Position numbers and translations under genes: made by a program | The notes under the pieces: generated by a model | The model's database searches: none | Seen by the model: only the letters and a program-made list of their open reading frames with translations | What the model was told of the DNA's origin: nothing | From: an uncultured Actinomycetes bacterium | GTDB lineage: Bacteria; Actinomycetota; Coriobacteriia; Coriobacteriales; Atopobiaceae | Assembly: GCA_900314645.1 (NCBI GenBank) | Contig: OMWB01000017.1 | Span: forward strand, 1 to 64,000 | DNA: 64,000 nucleotides | Direction: 5' to 3' | Shown: positions 43,436-52,859 of the stretch, piece by piece | Position numbering within the stretch: position 1 is the stretch's first letter | Layout: every line of letters begins with the position of its first letter

Positions 43436-45103
43436 ATGCCCACTATTCAGGAGCGTATTGATTCCATCACGAACTACGTCATAGCTCGTGGTGAAGGTAG
43501 GCGCGGTGCGACGGTGCACGATCTGCTCGCCATTGGTGGCGTCAACAACTGCCGTGGTGCCGTGATCATGGACGAAGCGCCCGCTGGCCTTATCGAGCGC
43601 GCGCTGCGTCGCAACGAGGGCGTCCTTACGGACACGGGCGCTCTCTCTGTCGAGACGGGTAAGTACACCGGCCGCTCGCCTGAGGACCGCTTTATCGTTG
43701 ACACGCCCGACGTGCATGACCACATCCACTGGGGCAACGTCAACAAGCCGTTCCCTCCGGAGAACTACGAAAAGGTCAAGAAGGCCGTGACTGACCACCT
43801 GCGTACGCGCGACCTCTTCGTGGTTCGCGCAATCGCTGGCGCCGATCGCCGTTGGTGCCGCAAGTTCCTGATCGTGTGCGAGCGCGCCAGCCAGGCGCTG
43901 TTTGCGCGCCAGCTGCTCGTGCGTCCTTCCAAGCGCCAGCGCGATAGCTACTTCCCGCAGGACTATACCGTGCTCGCCGCACCCGATCTGAAGCTCGATC
44001 CGGTGAAGTATGGCACCAACTCCGAGGCTGCCGTCCTCATCAACTTTGAGGACAAGTGCATCATCGTTGCCGGTACCGCTTACTCTGGCGAGATCAAGAA
44101 GGCCGTCTTCTCGGTTATGAACTACGTCATGCCGATGGAGGAGAACGTGCTCCCCATGCACTCGTCCGCAAACATGGACCCGGTCACAGGCGAGACGGCC
44201 GTCTTCTTCGGTCTGTCCGGCACCGGCAAGACCACGCTTTCTGCTGACACGCAGCGCGTCCTCATCGGCGATGACGAGCACGGCTGGGCACAGAACTCCA
44301 TCTTCAACTTTGAGGGTGGCTGCTACGCAAAGGCCATCAAGATTACGCCAGTCACCGAGCCGCAGATTTACGGCGCCATCCGCTTTGGTGCCATCTGCGA
44401 GAACGTCGTGGTTAACCATGTCAGCCGTCTCCCGGACTACTTCGATGACTCCCTGACCGAGAACACGCGCGTCGCCTACCCGGTTGACTACATCGCCAAC
44501 GCTGCCGTCATGGGTCAGGGCCGTTACCCCAACGTGGTCATCTTCCTGACGGCCGACGCGTTTGGCGTGCTGCCCCCGATCAGCCGCTTGGACAAGAATG
44601 CCGCCATGTACCACTTCCTCTCTGGCTTCACCAGCAAGGTCGCGGGCACCGAGCGTGGCATCACCGAGCCGCAACCCACGTTCTCGACGCTCTTCGGTGA
44701 GCCGTTCATGCCGCTTGACCCCCTGCACTACGCCGACATGTTTGGTGACCGCATGGAGCGCTCTGGCACACGCGTCTACCTCATCAACACCGGTTGGACT
44801 GGCGGCCCGTACGGCATCGGCCAGCGTATGGACCTTGCCTCCACGCGTCAGATGGTGACGGCCGCCCTCAGTGGCACAGTCGAGGACAGCGACTTCGTCC
44901 GTGACCCCATCTTCAACGTGGACGTTCCTCAGCATGTGGACGGCGTTTCCCGCCGCGTGCTCAACCCGCGTGACACGTGGGCTGACAAGGAGGCCTACGA
45001 TAAGACCGCCCGCCGCGTGGCGAAGATGTTCGTGGACAATGCGGCGGAGAAGTACCCCGACATGGCGCCCGAGGTGCGCGCAGCGGGACCCGTCGTGGAG
45101 TAG
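43436..45103 (+). CDS. pckA: Phosphoenolpyruvate carboxykinase (ATP)
   Basis: This 555-residue enzyme interconverts oxaloacetate and PEP with ATP/ADP. The kinase-1a P-loop FFGLSGTGKTTLS and the metal/oxaloacetate segments (KYTGRSPEDRF, MNYVMPMEENVLPMHSSAN, GDDEHGW) are intact. In anaerobes it often runs in the carboxylating direction towards succinate; direction here is inference. The ATG at 43436 has AAGGAGG upstream, one of the strongest ribosome sites in the window. Confidence 0.96.
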   Translation: MPTIQERIDSITNYVIARGEGRRGATVHDLLAIGGVNNCRGAVIMDEAPAGLIERALRRNEGVLTDTGALSVETGKYTGRSPEDRFIVDTPDVHDHIHWGNVNKPFPPENYEKVKKAVTDHLRTRDLFVVRAIAGADRRWCRKFLIVCERASQALFARQLLVRPSKRQRDSYFPQDYTVLAAPDLKLDPVKYGTNSEAAVLINFEDKCIIVAGTAYSGEIKKAVFSVMNYVMPMEENVLPMHSSANMDPVTGETAVFFGLSGTGKTTLSADTQRVLIGDDEHGWAQNSIFNFEGGCYAKAIKITPVTEPQIYGAIRFGAICENVVVNHVSRLPDYFDDSLTENTRVAYPVDYIANAAVMGQGRYPNVVIFLTADAFGVLPPISRLDKNAAMYHFLSGFTSKVAGTERGITEPQPTFSTLFGEPFMPLDPLHYADMFGDRMERSGTRVYLINTGWTGGPYGIGQRMDLASTRQMVTAALSGTVEDSDFVRDPIFNVDVPQHVDGVSRRVLNPRDTWADKEAYDKTARRVAKMFVDNAAEKYPDMAPEVRAAGPVVE

Positions 45104-45123
45104 TCGCTCAAACAGAAACGGGT

Positions 45124-45158
45124 GAAGTGGTACACCTTTCAATGAGGTGTACCACTTC
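45124..45158. terminator. Inverted repeat after pckA
   Basis: GAAGTGGTACACCT and AGGTGTACCACTTC pair exactly over 14 bases around a 7-base loop. Confidence 0.65.
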
Positions 45159-45186
45159 GCTTATGTAGAGGCAGAAGGAGTAACGA

Positions 45187-45849
45187 ATGCTATTTGACAG
45201 GCTGCTCAATCGCGGTCCGAGTGCAGGGCCCCATACGGAGCAATACGCATGGATTGTTGAGCAACTGTCTGCCACGGGCTCTGAGCGGGCTCATGGAGGC
45301 TATAGCGCTGATTGGTGGCATCGGCTTACCGAGGCGGAGAAAGACGAGCTGGAGACTACGATCTGGCGGAAGTACCCGGACGATCCACGCCTTGCGGTGT
45401 TCCTGCCGAAACTACGACATCACGATGGACGTGCCAGACTGGATAGCGATCTTCGAAAGGCGACATCCATAAGCACGAAAGTGGAATTTGCTGACGTCCT
45501 GTTCCGTGAGACCGGAGAGAAGCGCTATCTGGACGTGTTGCGGCAATGCTGTAGCGAAGACTGCGGAACTGGGATTCTTTCGGGATATCGTCTTGTGGCA
45601 GTGGCGCTCCAGGATTACCCAGCCGACCCCGAAGTTGAGGCAGTTCTGCGCGACATTTACCTGCGGAGCACTGACGGTGCGACGCAGACAACGGCGTTGA
45701 TAGGCATTCTCCACCAACGGGGCATCGTCCATGACACGCACGACTTCGCGGAGCTTAACGTCCTGCTTCCGAAGCTACGACATCTCGATATGGAGAATCC
45801 AGATGGTCGATTGGATCGCCTGGACCGCTATCTTGCAGCTGTCTCTTGA
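45187..45849 (+). CDS. Hypothetical protein with internal repeat
   Basis: This 220-residue soluble protein is not recognised. It has two related segments, VFLPKLRHHDGRARLDSDL near residue 72 and VLLPKLRHLDMENPDGRLD near residue 193, and helices with many Trp/Arg/Leu residues (WWHRLTEAEKDELE). Third codon positions look less GC-rich than in neighbouring genes, which may mean recent acquisition. A AGGAG site precedes the ATG. It is convergent to slyD. Confidence 0.65.
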   Translation: MLFDRLLNRGPSAGPHTEQYAWIVEQLSATGSERAHGGYSADWWHRLTEAEKDELETTIWRKYPDDPRLAVFLPKLRHHDGRARLDSDLRKATSISTKVEFADVLFRETGEKRYLDVLRQCCSEDCGTGILSGYRLVAVALQDYPADPEVEAVLRDIYLRSTDGATQTTALIGILHQRGIVHDTHDFAELNVLLPKLRHLDMENPDGRLDRLDRYLAAVS

Positions 45850-45889
45850 ACTGAAATGCCTCTCGATTAACGCGCCACGCGCAAAGCAA

Positions 45890-45920
45890 GACCCCCTCGT
45901 GAGCGAGTCACGAGGGGGTC
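45890..45920. terminator. Bidirectional terminator
   Basis: GACCCCCTCGTGA at 45890-45902 pairs exactly with TCACGAGGGGGTC at 45908-45920 between the convergent hypothetical and slyD genes. Confidence 0.75.
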
Positions 45921-45945
45921 TGTTCATCACGTAGTGATATCGACG

Positions 45946-46578
45946 CTACTCTTTGCAGCAGTCGTCATCATCGCAGCAGCAGCCGTCGCCCTCGCCGTGG
46001 CAGCACTCCCCATCGCCGTGCCCCTCGCCGTGGCAGCACTCGCCATCCTCATGATGCTTGCGGCCCTCGCCGTGGCAGCATTCGCCGTCGCCATGCCTGC
46101 GTCCGTGACCATGTCCGCGTCCATGGCAGCAGTGGTGCTCTTCTTCCTCGCCATCGGAGACCTCAAGCAGCTCAATCTCAAAGTTGAGTGCCTTGCCGGC
46201 CATCTCGTGGTTGAGGTCGAAGGTGATGGTGGTGTCATCCATCGCATAGACCGTGGCGGGCATCGGCTGTCCCATGGGGCCACCCAAGACCACGCGCATG
46301 CCCACGCGCGCGTTCTCGGCGCCCGGCATGTTGGCGATGGGCACGCTGACGATCATGTCGTCGCGGCGCTCGCCATAGGCCTCGGTCGGCTCAAGACGCA
46401 CGTTGACCGTCTGGCCAACCTCCATGTCGCGCACGGCCGCGTCAAAGCCAGCGATCATCTGGCCAGCCATGCACGTGAAGCGCAGCGGCTCGTTGCGGTC
46501 GCGGGAAGAGTCAAACTTGGTGCCGTCGTCAAGCGTGCCCACGTAGTGCACGGCTACACGCTTACCCTCGTTGTTCAT
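45946..46578 (-). CDS. slyD: FKBP-type peptidyl-prolyl isomerase SlyD with Cys/His tail
   Basis: This 210-residue chaperone has the FKBP part split by an insert-in-flap (MNNEGKRVAVHYVGTLDDG, PTEAYGERRDD, FDLNHEMAGKALNFEIELLEV) and a 69-residue metal-binding tail from about residue 142. The tail holds 13 Cys and 12 His and repeats DGECCHGEG three times. SlyD tails of this kind bind nickel or zinc and help hydrogenase maturation; no hydrogenase gene is in view. The ATG at 46578 follows GAGAGGAACG. Confidence 0.93.
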   Translation of the reverse strand: MNNEGKRVAVHYVGTLDDGTKFDSSRDRNEPLRFTCMAGQMIAGFDAAVRDMEVGQTVNVRLEPTEAYGERRDDMIVSVPIANMPGAENARVGMRVVLGGPMGQPMPATVYAMDDTTITFDLNHEMAGKALNFEIELLEVSDGEEEEHHCCHGRGHGHGRRHGDGECCHGEGRKHHEDGECCHGEGHGDGECCHGEGDGCCCDDDDCCKE

Positions 46579-46727
46579 AAACGTTCCTCTCGTTTCTTGT
46601 CGTGAAACAGGTGTGACAGAGCAAAAGTCTACCCGATGTTTCCGCCCGTCAGACAAGCTACGAGAAACACCCGCAATTGCGGTGGGTTAGTGCCCGTGAA
46701 GGAAGCAGTGCAATGGCGGCAGCAGGC

Positions 46728-47456
46728 TTAGGCCTTGTCGCGGATGACGGTGTCGTGGAAGCGGAAGTGCGCGGGGTGGTAGTGCGACTCGGCATACTCA
46801 AAGAGCAGGGCGTCGTTGTCATAGGTGCGGTGCTTGACGCAGGCCACGTGCGTGCATCCCTCGATGTCGAGCCACTGACGGTCAGACTCGCTCGCGACCT
46901 CCATGCAGATGGTGCGCTTGCTGGTGGCGATGCGCTTGCCAAGCTCCTCCTCGACGTAGGCATAGATGGAGCGCTCGGCGTGCTCTGGCGTGATGCCCTC
47001 AACCATGGATGCGCGGTAGTAGCTACGGTCACGAATGAGTGGGCGGTCGTCCAGCAAACGGACGCGCTCTACATGCAGTACCTCGGTGCCCTCGTCAAAG
47101 CCAGTTATGTCTGCGAGAGACGCGTCTACCGTGACGTACTCAAAGAGGGTTACGTGGGTCCGAGCGGTAAGTCCGTTTCGCTTTGCGCTCTCCTCGAAGG
47201 TCTCGATGCCGCCCAAGGCGAAGGAATTGCGGTCCTCGGACGGAGTCCAAATCACGCGCACACCCTTTCCATGTATGGGCATGCAATAACCCTCACCTGC
47301 AAGCTTAGCTATTGCCTTGCGTACCGTGTTGTGGGCGCACTGATAGCGCTTTACAAGCTGTGACTGGGAGGGAAGAAGCTCCTCATATACGTATGTGGCA
47401 TTCTCGATCTGCTGCTTTAGATCCCTATAGATTTGGTCATATGCGATGTGGACCAT
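46728..47456 (-). CDS. GntR-family regulator with UTRA domain (TreR-like)
   Basis: This 242-residue protein has an N-terminal winged helix (YDQIYRDLKQQIENATY, LPSQSQLVKRYQCAHNTVRKAIAKL) and a UTRA effector domain from about residue 85 (FEESAKRNGLTARTHV, VERVRLLDDRPLIRDRSYY). It most resembles the trehalose operon repressor group. No trehalose gene lies beside it; fbp is upstream on the same strand. Its target is unknown. Confidence 0.85.
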   Translation of the reverse strand: MVHIAYDQIYRDLKQQIENATYVYEELLPSQSQLVKRYQCAHNTVRKAIAKLAGEGYCMPIHGKGVRVIWTPSEDRNSFALGGIETFEESAKRNGLTARTHVTLFEYVTVDASLADITGFDEGTEVLHVERVRLLDDRPLIRDRSYYRASMVEGITPEHAERSIYAYVEEELGKRIATSKRTICMEVASESDRQWLDIEGCTHVACVKHRTYDNDALLFEYAESHYHPAHFRFHDTVIRDKA

Positions 47457-47599
47457 GAATTGCCTCCCAAAACTGCTATCGCATATGCCACTTTAGCGAA
47501 AATGACGAAGAATGGGTGTTGAAATGTTGTGACATAGCAACATGTTATACGCGCTTCGTTCGGAGGCTCGTTCAAAGAGAACGAAATGACAAGGTAAGA

Positions 47600-47633
47600 G
47601 GGCGCCCGCACGCCGAGTGGCGTACGGGCGCCC
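47600..47633. terminator. Hairpin after fbp
   Basis: GGGCGCCCGCACGCC pairs with GGCGTACGGGCGCCC with one mismatch around GAGT. The rest of the 198-base spacer to the regulator holds nothing else recognised. Confidence 0.6.
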
Positions 47634-47654
47634 CGTAAGACGTATATGAAAAAC

Positions 47655-49571
47655 CTATGCTGCTCCCTCGGGTAGCTCGCCGGCACGGTAGGCCGCGAGA
47701 AGCGCTTTGAGGTCACGGATTTGGTCAGCGAGCTCTTTGCCCCTATCGGTGTCGGCAACCGTCAGCTCATAGGTGGGCTGCTCGATCGCTGTCGTGTTCG
47801 AGAGGATGTCCGCGTTGGCCGCTAGGGCCGCCTTGACGGAAACGAACGGGCGGTGTGCCTTGATGGTCATGCCGTTGGCGGTGGAGGTGAGGGTGTAGCC
47901 CGCGATGCCCGTGGTCTTGTGGTATGCCTCGCAGAAACCGCCGTCCACCACCAGTCTACGCGCGTCGCCCTTGATGGGGCTCTCTCCGCTGGATTGCTTC
48001 ACGGGCTTATGGCCGTTGATGATGTGGGAGTGCTTGCCCGTGAGGCCAAACTCGGCCAGCACGCGTTCGCAGACGCTCGCGTCATCGGTCAGACGGAAAT
48101 ACGGGTCCTCTGCCTCCACCCAGGTGCTCTTGTCGAGGACGAAGGTGCGCTCGAAGGTCTTCATCACGCGGCCCGAGAGGGGAGAGCGTCGTCCGCACCA
48201 GAGGTACCACATCCAGTCAAGCGAGCATTGGTCGCCGGTGTGCCAGGCACGTCGTGCGATACGGTCGCACCAGTCGAGGTACGCACGGCCCGCGCGTGGC
48301 ACGCCCTCGGCCACGACAGCGGTGAAGCTGCCGTCATCCTCGAGGGGTAGGCATCCGTGGAAAAGCAGGTTGCCGTTATGCACCAGATAGACCGAGCCCT
48401 TCTCGTAGAGGAAGGACGTGTGGGCACGCAGGCGGGTGGACTCGCGGAAAGCCGCGACGAGCCCGTCCATGACGGTGCGCTCCTCGGTGGTGAGCTGGAA
48501 GGGGTGCTCGGGATCGACGGTGGGGAAGTCGCGGGTGGCGAGCTCGTAATCGACGCCTTCGATGCGTACGGTGCCGTGCTCGAGGTCAAGATCGTCCAGA
48601 AGGAGGCGGTCCTCCATGCCCCAGTTGGGATGGCGCATGATGAACTGGGCCTCCACCTTGAAGAGGATGACCGAGATGGCCTTCTCCATCGGGCTCATGG
48701 ACTCGTCTCCCCGATAGGTGCGCTCGGCAAAAAGCGCAAGCTCACGCAGGGAGATGCCGTAGGCACTCTCCACCACGTCGAGCGTGTGGTAGCGAATCTG
48801 CGTGCGCACCACCGAGGCGATGCACGCCTCGGACCCGCAGGCGGCCCCCATCCACGCGATGTCGTGGTTTCCCCACTGGATGTCAAGGTTGTGGTGCGCC
48901 ATCAGGCGGTCCATGATGCGGTCCCCGTGTGGGCCGCGGTCATAGATGTCGCCAACCAGGTGCAGGTGCTCGACGGAGAGGCGCTTGATGAGCACGCAGA
49001 GCGCGATGATGAAGTCGTCGCTCACGCCGTTCTCGACGATGGAGTCGATGATGCGATGGTGATACTCGTGGCGGCTCGTCTCTCCCGGACCGGTGGAGCG
49101 CAGCAGCTCCTCGATGATTGACTCGAAGTCGTCGGGCAACGCCTCGCGCACGTGGTTGCTGGTGTAGAGGCTCGACACCTGACGCGCAATGCGTACCAGC
49201 TCCATGAGCGTCTTGGTGTACCAGTTGGGCTCGTTGCGGCGGCGACGCTGCTGCAGCGCCAGCATCTCGTTGGGATAGTAGATGAGGGTGCAGAGGTCGT
49301 CCTTGGCGTCCTCGTCCATCGAGCTCCCAAAGACGTCCTCCACGTGCTCACGGATGACGCCCGAGCAGTTGTTGAGGATGTGCTTGAAGGCCTCGTACTC
49401 GCCATGGACGTCGCTCATGAAGTGTTCGGCGCTCTTGGGAAGGTCGAGCTGCGCCTCAAGCTTGATGACCTCGGTATACGTCTCGCGTAGGGTGGGGAAC
49501 TGCCTGGAGAGCAGGCGCAGGTAACGGAGGTCAGGGGTAGTAGGCGCGGCTGCTGGCGCATCGTTTGGCAT
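47655..49571 (-). CDS. fbp: Fructose-1,6-bisphosphatase, class III (firmicute type)
   Basis: This 638-residue enzyme has the calcineurin-like metal motifs FMSDVHGEYEAF, HLVGDIYDRGPHGDRIMD and IQWGNHDIAWMG, and later IINGHKPVKQSSGESPIKGD. It dephosphorylates fructose-1,6-bisphosphate in gluconeogenesis, complementing pckA in this region. Length matches the B. subtilis-type enzyme (about 640-670). The ATG at 49571 has GGAGGAG upstream. Confidence 0.95.
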   Translation of the reverse strand: MPNDAPAAAPTTPDLRYLRLLSRQFPTLRETYTEVIKLEAQLDLPKSAEHFMSDVHGEYEAFKHILNNCSGVIREHVEDVFGSSMDEDAKDDLCTLIYYPNEMLALQQRRRRNEPNWYTKTLMELVRIARQVSSLYTSNHVREALPDDFESIIEELLRSTGPGETSRHEYHHRIIDSIVENGVSDDFIIALCVLIKRLSVEHLHLVGDIYDRGPHGDRIMDRLMAHHNLDIQWGNHDIAWMGAACGSEACIASVVRTQIRYHTLDVVESAYGISLRELALFAERTYRGDESMSPMEKAISVILFKVEAQFIMRHPNWGMEDRLLLDDLDLEHGTVRIEGVDYELATRDFPTVDPEHPFQLTTEERTVMDGLVAAFRESTRLRAHTSFLYEKGSVYLVHNGNLLFHGCLPLEDDGSFTAVVAEGVPRAGRAYLDWCDRIARRAWHTGDQCSLDWMWYLWCGRRSPLSGRVMKTFERTFVLDKSTWVEAEDPYFRLTDDASVCERVLAEFGLTGKHSHIINGHKPVKQSSGESPIKGDARRLVVDGGFCEAYHKTTGIAGYTLTSTANGMTIKAHRPFVSVKAALAANADILSNTTAIEQPTYELTVADTDRGKELADQIRDLKALLAAYRAGELPEGAA

Positions 49572-49707
49572 GAGGCTCTCCTCCCGTTGTTGACGTTGAC
49601 GGTGCGTCCCGGGGTGGCCCCCTAGGCGCACGGTCAATTGTAGGGGAACCCTCGTGCTCTTGAACCTTCGGCGAAAGGTTGAGTTTCGTCCAAATACGGT
49701 GCGTGTT

Positions 49708-49716
49708 TTGCTAATA
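49708..49716 (+). promoter_or_regulatory. Extended -10 promoter of the ileS leader
   Basis: TGCTAATAT is a TG-extended -10 box; transcription from about 49723 would give a leader of about 300 nucleotides before ileS. Confidence 0.45.
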
Positions 49717-49719
49717 TGG

Positions 49720-50008
49720 CTGTCCAGAGCGCTGACGGGGACGCGTCGCGCGGGTCGCCGTGGTCAACAGAGAGTGAGGATGCTGAGATCTCACGTCCAC
49801 GGTCCGAGCGGTATCACCCCTGAGCTGCAGCCCCAACGGGAGCCTCGGCTCCTCAGTAGACGCTGCCGGGATGGCCGCCGACACGGGCCAGCCGAGTAAT
49901 GCGGTCTCCGCACGCTGGGTGACAAGAGCAACGTCAAGCCGCACACGCGGTATGTTGGCGCCTCGTCCCAGCATGAGGGACGGGCGCCTTTTTCGTGGGC
50001 GTCCACGA
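49720..50008 (+). promoter_or_regulatory. ileS attenuator leader, probable T-box riboswitch
   Basis: About 300 bases before ileS contain several stable hairpins and end in an intrinsic terminator. A candidate specifier is ATC in GCTGAGATCTCAC (49782-49794). Near the 3' end, TGCGGT (49909-49914) can pair with CCGCA just after it or with GCCGCA (49938-49943), and GCCGC can instead pair with GCGGT (49947-49951): competing helices as in a T-box antiterminator. The canonical T-box sequence is not clearly present (GGGTGAC stands where GGGTGG is usual), so the class is uncertain. A 453-base gene-free stretch separates fbp and ileS. Confidence 0.5.
49957..49993 (+). terminator. Leader terminator in front of ileS
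   Basis: GGCGCC-T-CGTCCC pairs with GGGACGGGCGCC, followed by five T residues, 16 bases before the ribosome site of ileS. Confidence 0.75.
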
Positions 50009-50024
50009 GAGAAAGGGATGCAAG

Positions 50025-52847
50025 GTGGCAAACGAGTACAAGTCCAGCATGAACCTGCCGAGCACCGGCTTCGCCATGCGCGCAAACCTCGCGCAGAACG
50101 AGCCCAAGCGCCTGCAGGCGTGGGATGAGGAGGGCGTGTACGAGCAGCTCCTCAAGAAGAACGAGGGCCACGACAAGTTCGTGCTGCACGACGGACCTCC
50201 GTACGCCAACGGCCCCATCCACCTGGGACACGCTCAGAACAAGATCAGCAAGGACATCATCAACCGCTACTGGTCCATGCGCGGCTTCCTGACGCCGTAC
50301 GTGCCCGGTTGGGACTGCCACGGCCTGCCCATCGAGAACAAGGTCGAGAACATGGTGGGTGGCGACAAGTTCCGCCAGCTCCCCACCGAGAAGATTCGCG
50401 AACTGTGCCGCAAGATGGCCGTCGAGCAGGTCGACACCCAGCGCCAGGGCTTCAAGCGCCTGGGCGTGCTGGGCGAGTGGCAGAACCCCTACCTGACCTA
50501 CACCAACGACTACGATGCCACCGACATCGAGATCTTCAAGGCCATCTTTGACAAGGGCGCCATCTATCGTGGACGCAAGCCGGTTCACTGGTGCAGCCAC
50601 TGCCACACGGCCCTCGCCGAGGCCGAGATCGAGTACGGCGACGAGGTCAGCCCCGCCATCTTCGTGCGCTTCGAGATGACCACCGTTCCCGCGGGCCTCG
50701 AGGCCTGGGAGGGCAAGCTTGACGTCGCCATCTGGACCACCACGCCTTGGACGCTGCCCGCAGACGACGCCGTGATCCTGCATCCGGAAGCGGCCTACGT
50801 GGCCGTCGAGCACGACGGTCGTGCCGCCATCTTTGCGGAGGCACTGTGGGAGAAGTGCGCAGCCAAGTTTGGTTGGGAAGACGCCGTGCTGGTGTGCGAC
50901 GCCAATGGCGAGACGTGGCACGCAAGCGGCACTGACCTTGCGGGCAATCTCTACAAGCAGCCCATCTTTGGTGATCAGGGCGAGACCGGTGTCTTCATCT
51001 ACGCTGACTACGTCACGCTCGAGGACGGCACGGGCATCGTGCACTCCGCCCCTGGCCACGGCGTGGACGACTACCTGGCCGGCATGAAGTTTGACGTGCC
51101 CGTCGTCATGCCCGTTGACGACGACGGCTGCTTCTTCAAGGGTGAGGGCATGGGCACTGGCGGCCCGTTCTCCGGCATGGAGGTCAACGAGGCCAACCCG
51201 GTCATCATCAAGTGGCTTGACGAGCGCGGCATGCTCATCATGCATGAGGACATGAGCCACAGCTATCCGCACTGCTGGCGCTGCAAGAACCCGGTCATCT
51301 TCCGTGCGACGAGCCAGTGGTTCGTCTCCATGGACGACACGGGACTGCGTGAGCAGGCGCTCGAGGAGCTCAAGAAGGTGTCCTTCTACCCGTCGCACTC
51401 CATCAACCGCATCGGCTCGATGGTGGAGGGCCGTCCTGACTGGTGCATCTCGCGCCAGCGCAACTGGGGTGTGCCCATCCCTGCATTCACGTGTCAGGAC
51501 TGCGGCGAGGTCGTCATGAACGACGACACGCTTGACGCCGTCATCAAGCTCTTCCGCGAGGAGGGTTCTGACCACTGGTTCACGGATGACCCCGCGACCT
51601 ATCTGGGCGACGCATGCGTGTGCCCGAAGTGCGGAGGGCATCACCTCACGGCCAACAAGGACATCCTCGACGTGTGGTGGGACTCCGGCGTCTCGCACAC
51701 TGCCGTGTGCCGTCACCGCGACTACCTGGGCTTCCCTGCCGACATGTACCTCGAGGGCTCCGACCAGCACCGCGGCTGGTTCATGTCCAGCCTCATGACG
51801 AGCGTGGGCGCCTATGGCGTCGCCCCGTACAAGAACGTGGTGAGCCAGGGCTTCACGCTTGATGGCCAGGGCCGCAAGATGTCCAAGAGCCTCGGTAACG
51901 TCATCGACCCCAACAAGGAGTGCGCGACGCGTGGCGCCGACGTGCTGCGCCTGTGGGTCGCCTCCGTCGACACTTCGGTGGACGTGCCGTGCGACGACAA
52001 GATTCTGAACCAGGTGGGCGACGCGTACCGCAAGATCCGCAACACCATCCGCTTCCTGCTCGGCGAGCTCGAGGGCCAGTTTGACCCTGCGACGGATGCC
52101 GTGGCGATTGACGACCTGCCGGCGTTTGACCGCCTCATGCTCGCGAAGCTCTCGCAGGTGCACGCTCAGGTGAGCGAGGCCTACGCCAACTATCGCTTCA
52201 ACCAGATCTTCCGCACCGTCTACGACTTCGTGACCGGAGACCTCTCCAACTTCTACCTCAACGCCACCAAGGACCGCACCTACTGCGGTGGCAAGGACAG
52301 CTTCGAGCGCAAGGCCGCCCAGACCGTGTGGGCCCAGATCCTCTCGATGCTGTTGCACGACCTGCAGCCGATCCTGGTCTACACCACCGACGAGGCCATG
52401 GAGTTTGTGCCCGAGGCCCTGCGCGACAACCAGAAGCGTGCGGCGCTGCTGGACTGGTACGAGGCTCCGATGGACGCTGAGGCCTACCAGCCGCTGCTTG
52501 TCGCTTACGACGCGCTGACCGAGGCTCGCGGCGCCTTCACCAAGGCCTACGAGGACGCTCAGGCCGCAGGCACCGTCACGGAGAAGACCACGCAGGCCGT
52601 GCGCGCCGAGCTGACGCTTCCCGCCGAGGCCTATGCGCTGCTGGCGGGCGAGGGTGGCCCGGACCTGGCAGAGGCCTTCGTGTGCTCCGAGGTGAACGTC
52701 AAGCAGGGCGACGAGCTCGCCTGCGTCGTGCTTCCCGCCAACGGCGAGAAGTGCCCGCGCTGCTGGAACTGGCGTACCCCGGTTGACGAGGCCTGCCTCT
52801 GTGGTCGTTGCCACGAGGTCGTCCTTGCCTGCGGAACCGAGCACTAA
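50025..52847 (+). CDS. ileS: Isoleucyl-tRNA synthetase
   Basis: This 940-residue class I synthetase has GPIHLGHAQNK (HIGH motif) near residue 63, a CP1 editing domain, KMSKSLGN (KMSKS) near residue 608 and a C-terminal zinc site with CPRCWNWR and CLCGRC. Length and zinc finger match the bacterial type. The GTG at 50025 has GAAAGGG 7 bases upstream and gives the usual N-terminus (YKSSMNLPSTGFAMR). It is followed closely by lspA. Confidence 0.97.
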   Translation: MANEYKSSMNLPSTGFAMRANLAQNEPKRLQAWDEEGVYEQLLKKNEGHDKFVLHDGPPYANGPIHLGHAQNKISKDIINRYWSMRGFLTPYVPGWDCHGLPIENKVENMVGGDKFRQLPTEKIRELCRKMAVEQVDTQRQGFKRLGVLGEWQNPYLTYTNDYDATDIEIFKAIFDKGAIYRGRKPVHWCSHCHTALAEAEIEYGDEVSPAIFVRFEMTTVPAGLEAWEGKLDVAIWTTTPWTLPADDAVILHPEAAYVAVEHDGRAAIFAEALWEKCAAKFGWEDAVLVCDANGETWHASGTDLAGNLYKQPIFGDQGETGVFIYADYVTLEDGTGIVHSAPGHGVDDYLAGMKFDVPVVMPVDDDGCFFKGEGMGTGGPFSGMEVNEANPVIIKWLDERGMLIMHEDMSHSYPHCWRCKNPVIFRATSQWFVSMDDTGLREQALEELKKVSFYPSHSINRIGSMVEGRPDWCISRQRNWGVPIPAFTCQDCGEVVMNDDTLDAVIKLFREEGSDHWFTDDPATYLGDACVCPKCGGHHLTANKDILDVWWDSGVSHTAVCRHRDYLGFPADMYLEGSDQHRGWFMSSLMTSVGAYGVAPYKNVVSQGFTLDGQGRKMSKSLGNVIDPNKECATRGADVLRLWVASVDTSVDVPCDDKILNQVGDAYRKIRNTIRFLLGELEGQFDPATDAVAIDDLPAFDRLMLAKLSQVHAQVSEAYANYRFNQIFRTVYDFVTGDLSNFYLNATKDRTYCGGKDSFERKAAQTVWAQILSMLLHDLQPILVYTTDEAMEFVPEALRDNQKRAALLDWYEAPMDAEAYQPLLVAYDALTEARGAFTKAYEDAQAAGTVTEKTTQAVRAELTLPAEAYALLAGEGGPDLAEAFVCSEVNVKQGDELACVVLPANGEKCPRCWNWRTPVDEACLCGRCHEVVLACGTEH

Positions 52848-52859
52848 GGAGACGGCCCG

